Assembly (NCBI GenBank): GCA_963082975.1
Contig: OY720349.1
Span: forward strand, 48,341,962 to 48,405,961
From: Labia minor
Lineage: Eukaryota > Arthropoda > Insecta > Dermaptera > Spongiphoridae
Direction of reading: 5' to 3'
Length of the DNA stretch: 64,000 nt
Part shown: piece by piece, positions 59,199 through 64,000 of the stretch
Numbering within the stretch: position 1 is the stretch's first letter
Layout: each line of letters starts with the position of its first letter
Position numbers and translations under genes: made by a program
The notes under the pieces: generated by a model
Databases searched by the model: none
Told to the model about the DNA's origin: nothing
Seen by the model: only the letters and a program-made list of their open reading frames with translations

Positions 59199-59798
59199 AT
59201 AAGTTGACCTGTGGCCAGGCGGTTGAAATAAATTAATTTCCAGCTACAGAAACAATTTCAAATAATTTTCATATATCTATTAATGTAATAAAAAACAGAT
59301 ATGGATACATAAATAATAAATATAAACATTTTTAATTTTATTTTATTTATAATATATATGCAAGACCAGGCTGTGACGTCATGAATGGCTGGATGACGTC
59401 ATATAATTTTAAATCAAGAAAAAACTAATAAATATGATTTTTCTCGAGGATAAAACCAATACAAAGTGCATGATTCGTGGTGATATATAAAAAAATCTCC
59501 TTTGGTGTGAAAATAACCCTTTCCTTCCTATCGTCGATTGCTAATACTACCACTTCCGGTTTCCGGAATTGCACCAAAAGTTGATCAATTCATCCCACTG
59601 ATGGATTAAGTAAATATACCAAATTTTATCAAAATCCGTTAAGCCGTTCAGGCTGTACACATCTATACGGACGGACAGACATCATGCTAAAAATACTTTT
59701 TTCTGTTTAGAAAATGCATGATTCGTGGAGATATGTAAAAATCTCCACATGTGAAATTTGGTGTGAAAACAATACCTCCCTTATTATCGTCGGTCGGT
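59199..59798 (-). mobile_element. HINE-like family A, copy A9 (3' subterminal deletion)
   Basis: Minus-strand copy with its 5' terminus intact. At the 3' side a small deletion removes half of the hairpin and most of the subterminal repeat (CCAGG joins GCGGTTGAAAT). Short microsatellite of about three units. Paired palindromes at 59376 and 59396. Confidence 0.87.
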
Positions 59799-60599
59799 AA
59801 AAATAGTTATAACAATTTTTAAGAAAATTGAGAGTAAGTGCAAAATCACTAATTTAATGTGGCTGTTTACTTTACTTTTTAGTTTTACTTTTAAAATATA
59901 TTAAAGAAGTTTACACTCACGATACTTCATACTCCCCTAGGCATAATATGGAATGTCAGTTTTAAACACTTTTATACTGATTTTAAAAATAACATTAAGA
60001 AGAATACATTAAAAACGACTATATATAAATATATAAAAATAAATATATAGTAAATACCTATATATATATATATATAAAAGTAAAAAGCATATTTCGAATG
60101 TGATTTCCCTTAAAATAAATTAAATTAATAAAAACTTAAATAATATTATTTTTTTACTATTTTGTTTTATCCCTAATACTTTTTATCTTTAAAGCAAAGT
60201 TTTTCAATTTTACTCCTAACCAAAGATTTTTGATTTCTTCACTATTAAAAGTTTTTCCTATTTTCTTTCACATAACTTTTTCAATTTTTTTTACTGTATA
60301 TCAATTATTTAAAAGGTAATTTAATAGATAACTTCAAAATATCTTTAAATTGAATTCTGTTGAGTATATTATTATGATTATATTTTATACTCATTTTACA
60401 AATAACGTTAAATTTTAAGAATATATTTAAAATAAGTTATTAAACTATAATATAAGTTTCTTATTAATAATAATTATTTATATTTTTTTTTATACTATCT
60501 CTAAATTGATTATTAAGTTAAGAATAATATATTATTAATGTATTATTATATTTTAACTAATTTTTCCAAATGTGAAATAATTAGAAAGAAATGCAATCA
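59799..60599. other. AT-rich spacer
   Basis: AT-rich with a TA run at 60060-60076. No gene is seen. Confidence 0.45.
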
Positions 60600-60905
60600 T
60601 TATTGGTACGTGACCGTAACACACATGCAATTGGATATGGGGGAGAGTGGAAGGGGTGTGGATGCCCTCAGGAATAACATGTGTCCTAGACGGGGTCGGA
60701 TTATCATTATGACCACAGCTGCCCTCTGTTTCTAGTTCGATGTGGTCCGCAATTGATGTCAAGATATTAAAACATCATAAATTTCACGAGCGGAAGCGGG
60801 AGTAATGTCCAGATGGGCGGCAATAGTTCCCTCCTATCTCCCTTCTCCCACCACATAATTCAATCACCCACCTCCCCTTAACTAGATAGTCAACTTTATA
60901 TATAT
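60600..60905. other. GC-elevated unique island
   Basis: About 300 bp of near-balanced sequence that can be read open on both strands (65 codons plus, 69 codons minus), with no motif. It contains CACGAGCGGAAGCGGGAG near 60785. A TA run (60898-60913) borders it. Candidate regulatory DNA. Confidence 0.3.
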
Positions 60906-61849
60906 ATATATATTAGATAGTCTCTAAAGATATATATTATTAGAATATATATTAAATCTAATTTCAAAGTTTTGATGAAATATCATTCAGAGGTAATTCA
61001 CAAATTGTAAAAGAATTCCAAAACTTTGACAGTTATAATGTTCTTGTCAATCTAAAGTTCATTCCTACTAATCAAATTAGATAAATATATCTTTACCTAT
61101 AAATCATTTTTTTTTAACTCAGGATCATAATATAACAAAAAAATAAATAAACAACTATGCAAATATCAAAAGTTATTTTATCAATTTTATAAATATAATT
61201 AAATTTACATATTATTTTAATTTTTATATCAATTAATGTAATTAGTATCGAATTTAGATGATATTTACAATTACTTGATTTGTATACACAGATAATTATT
61301 TTACAAAAAGGTATAAGCATATGAAAAACAATAACATTATTACAAAAAAAAATTATTAGTAATATGTAATGAATAAAATTTTTTAAAAGTTAGTTTACAT
61401 AATTTAGCACTAAAAATTATTAATAATATACAATATTATAAATATTTTTCTTAAAGAAAATATTCTACTAATTAAACACGATGTTAATACAAAGAATACC
61501 TTATTAATTCCAGAAGAATAATGAACGAATAAAAAATGGAATCGGCATGGTGTGTTAAAATTCATAGCAATGTCTAACACTCAGATTAGAGTCTAAATAA
61601 AAATTTACTGGTGTCTTTCATCAACGTCAAAAAGTCAAAAACTTGATTATTAAAATAACTTCCAAAATTATATGAGGTTTATTATGTTATAATAGATTAT
61701 TAAAATATCTAAAAAGTAAATTAAAAATTATAATTTTTGTTTGTTTAATATTTTAAAACCATATTATATCATTATATGTTTTCCTTTGCCCCTCATACAT
61801 TATGCAACCAACTAAACGTGGAAATAAAACTTAAAAATAAATACTGATT
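60906..61849. other. AT-rich spacer
   Basis: AT-rich; a 68-codon frame at 61114-61320 looks like noise. Confidence 0.45.
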
Positions 61850-62372
61850 GGGTTACCAAAAAGTCTAAATAACGAGTTGAATTGACTGCCGAAAGTACGG
61901 ATTGCTTTCCCGAATTACCTTAAAAAGCTAAACCTAATTCAAAAAACTCAATCAAATGAGATTTATTATTTTATCAACAAAGATGTAGATCGTTTGGGAG
62001 GGGAGCCCGAATCATGTTGATTGAAGAGATACATTTTTTTTCTGTTGATTCTTTTCAGCTTTATTTTATGATAAAAAGCTTTTTTTTCTTTAATAATAGC
62101 TTTCAGGACAAGTAAATCAGTGGTGAATAGTTGACACCCCCCATCGAGTTGACTGAAAAAAGGTGCTCGAAACATACCCCCAGCAGGAACCCTTTCCGAG
62201 GGTGAGGGTTTTTGGGTGAGGGGACCCGGAGATGTGTCAGGAGCATTTCGAATTTTGATTGGTAGTGTGTGTTTGAAAGCAAGTAATGAACTTGATGTCT
62301 GTCCTTTCCATTCAGGGGTGGGGATGCTGTAAAAACAAAAAGCTCCTGGAGATTTGGAGTCGGATTTTTATT
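61850..62372. other. GC-elevated island
   Basis: Two richer blocks at 61850-61930 and 62105-62360. Minus-strand frames of 90 codons (62103-62375) and 69 codons (61966-62175) show no motif. Candidate non-coding DNA. Confidence 0.28.
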
Positions 62373-63785
62373 CATAATTATGAATTTTTCTTATAAAATT
62401 TAAACTTAATCACACATCGATCACATTCTCATTCATATATACATATACATATATATATATACATGATTTTCGAAATAATATCAAAAATGGTTTCTTGGAA
62501 GTTGAAACATAGGAATATTTTGGACAGCTCTGATCCCATATTGAAAGACATAAATTATAATTTAATTTTTTTTTTTCTTAATTAATTTGACTTTAATATC
62601 TAATCTGTATGTATAGAGACAGTGGGATGAGTCATTTTCGTATAATTTGATTTATATCCAAGCAAACAGAGAGAAAAAAAAATTGGTGGCACACAACTCC
62701 TTAATTTATGAATGATTCTAAAAACTCTTCTAAACGGTCATTAATGGCTGGATTGTCACTAATTAGTTTTACTTCTTTAACGAGATCATTTGGAAACAAA
62801 CTCGATTTTTTTATTATATATTTCAAGGAGTATTTGTATGCAAACTATGTTTGTTCTACTTAGCATTCGGGTTCACAAAAAAAAAAAAAAAAAAACTAAC
62901 AAAAGACCAGCTCTTCTATAAATCTGAGACTTCTCCTTCTCTAATTGCATATAAATTTTATTTATTTTTGTTTTTCTATAAAAGAGAAAATTCATTAAAT
63001 CGTTCTTTTGTTCTGATAATTAAAAAGAAAACGCTGCAAGGGACTTACACGGCTGGCGACATTTTCTTAAAAGAGAAGCAAAAACCTGTCGCCACTGAAA
63101 CAATAGATGAACAACTTCAACGTAAATGATAGGGATTTATTACAACAAGTTCTTTTTTAACCCCTGTTAGATGTTGAAGTTGATTTTTATCTTAAAAATA
63201 AATGGTGTGACACCCAAAGGTTGTTGCCTCTAACTTTGTTTCTAACTGTCCGACACTTGTCTAATTTCGGGGTTTAAAATTCTTGAATAATGAAAGAAAA
63301 AAATGTAAACAGGCGAGTGGTAAGAAGTTTCTTTTGTTTTTTTTGTATTTATAAAAGAACTAAAAAAAATATAACACATACTCATTAAAAGTGAATTTTT
63401 GTTTTAATTCTGATTAATAAGATCAAAGTGATTGAACAATTCGCAAAAGTGCCTTTTTCGTACCAGCTACCAAGCAATTTATTTAATTTTGTTCAAACAG
63501 CATTTGTTAGTTAAACATTGAAAGCTTTTTAATTTCGAATATTAACGATTCTCAAACATTAATAATTTGAGAAATAGATTAACATGATAAAAGGAAAAAA
63601 AAAAGCAAAATGTGCAGCATCGTACACGTGGCGGAAGTGAAACTTCTTACAATCTAGAGAATAAGATAAATTTTAGTTGAGAGTGTGAGTGAGAGAGAAA
63701 TAGAGAAAAATAAAGGGATCATTTCGAAAGACATATAACAGTATAAAATTTTCGTAACAAATATTCGCTTTATTATTATTATTAT
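62373..63785. other. AT-rich spacer with small richer patches
   Basis: TA-rich run at 62436-62462, an A run at 62877-62895, and richer patches near 63030-63080, 63200-63270 and 63615-63650. The last has the E-box CACGTG beside GGAAGT, an ETS-like site. The 92-codon plus-strand frame at 62851-63129 begins with poly-lysine and is doubtful. Confidence 0.4.
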
Positions 63786-64000
63786 CTACTCTATCATCAT
63801 ATCTACATTGCCTGTACTATTGTCGGTTGGTGCTTCAATTGGTAATACTGATATTAATGGCTTGTGATAACTAAAATAAGATATATATGTTCGTGATTCG
63901 ACATTTTCTATATAACGTGTAAAAACAGCATCTATTGTAGTTCCAGATTTTGTTGTTGATTCCTTGGGATCGTTATTTATAAGCAGACCAAATGTTTCTT
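63786..64000 (-). CDS. C-terminal end of an unidentified mobile-element-type protein (partial)
   Basis: The minus strand is open for 70 codons from the window edge to a TAG at 63786-63788. The reading GTTIDAVFTRYIENV followed by YISYFSYHKPLISVLP is strongly protein-like and low in AT-noise residues. As I recall, similar tails (G-T-T-I-D-A-V-F-x-R, then Y-x-S-Y-F-S-Y-H-K-P) recur at the C terminus of multi-copy arthropod proteins linked to mobile elements. I am not certain which class; a Pif1-helicase-linked family is one guess. An AATAAA lies about 10 bases after the stop on the coding strand. The start is outside the window. Confidence 0.55.
   Translation of the reverse strand, partial: ETFGLLINNDPKESTTKSGTTIDAVFTRYIENVESRTYISYFSYHKPLISVLPIEAPTDNSTGNVDMMIE

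Noticed and set aside
10949..59798. CRISPR-like or prokaryotic repeat arrays
   Set aside because: The repeats are dispersed, differ in orientation and have no regular spacers; the DNA is eukaryotic in character.

Overview
This is an AT-rich, gene-poor stretch of an animal nuclear genome. The transposon families fit an arthropod, and the very low GC, the mariner and hAT types and the repeat style would suit a copepod such as a caligid sea louse. The species is inferred from general character, not proven. No housekeeping gene, operon, rRNA or ordinary tRNA gene was found. The only full-length protein-coding gene is the transposase of a complete hAT transposon (17728-21046). A second, partial coding region runs off the right edge on the minus strand (63786-64000). 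A 200-base assembly gap lies at 58287-58486.

The rest is mostly dispersed repeats. Three families, here called A, B and C, have different sequences but one architecture. Each has a short inverted repeat that is terminal at the 5' end but lies about 25 bases inside the 3' end, a small 3' hairpin, an internal microsatellite, a shared core (GATGAAATTTGGTA), and insertion between two T's. This is the design of non-autonomous Helentron-type elements (HINE, DINE-1, mini-me). Family A has nine copies (3599-4163, 10949-11564, 32024-33009, 35462-36099, 38008-38643, 45252-45890, 48464-48997, 57193-57693, 59199-59798). Family B has five (782-910, 44506-45094, 50254-50837, 55542-56105, 57842-58116). Family C has one (1072-1683). 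A further microsatellite-bearing family F has two partial copies.

Other mobile DNA includes a 307-bp deletion derivative of the hAT element (41635-41941), two copies of a palindromic MITE with TTAA target duplications (8693-8935 and 47050-47294), two internally deleted mariner relics (25193-25601 and 31441-31728), two differently deleted copies of one non-LTR retrotransposon (34858-36640 minus, 42122-43030 plus), a tRNA-derived SINE nested in a family A copy (32582-32893), and a family D repeat ending in a TA-rich tail (13345-13895, 16530-17312, fragment 49030-49120). Nesting gives relative ages: retrotransposon before HINE A (35.5 kb), and HINE A before SINE (32.6 kb).

Between the repeats lie about two dozen islands of 200-600 bp with clearly higher GC, few simple repeats and no recognisable protein. 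They look like conserved non-coding or regulatory DNA in a large intron or gene desert, but this is an inference that needs a comparison with related genomes. The remaining DNA is featureless AT-rich spacer with many TA, AAT, GA and homopolymer runs.
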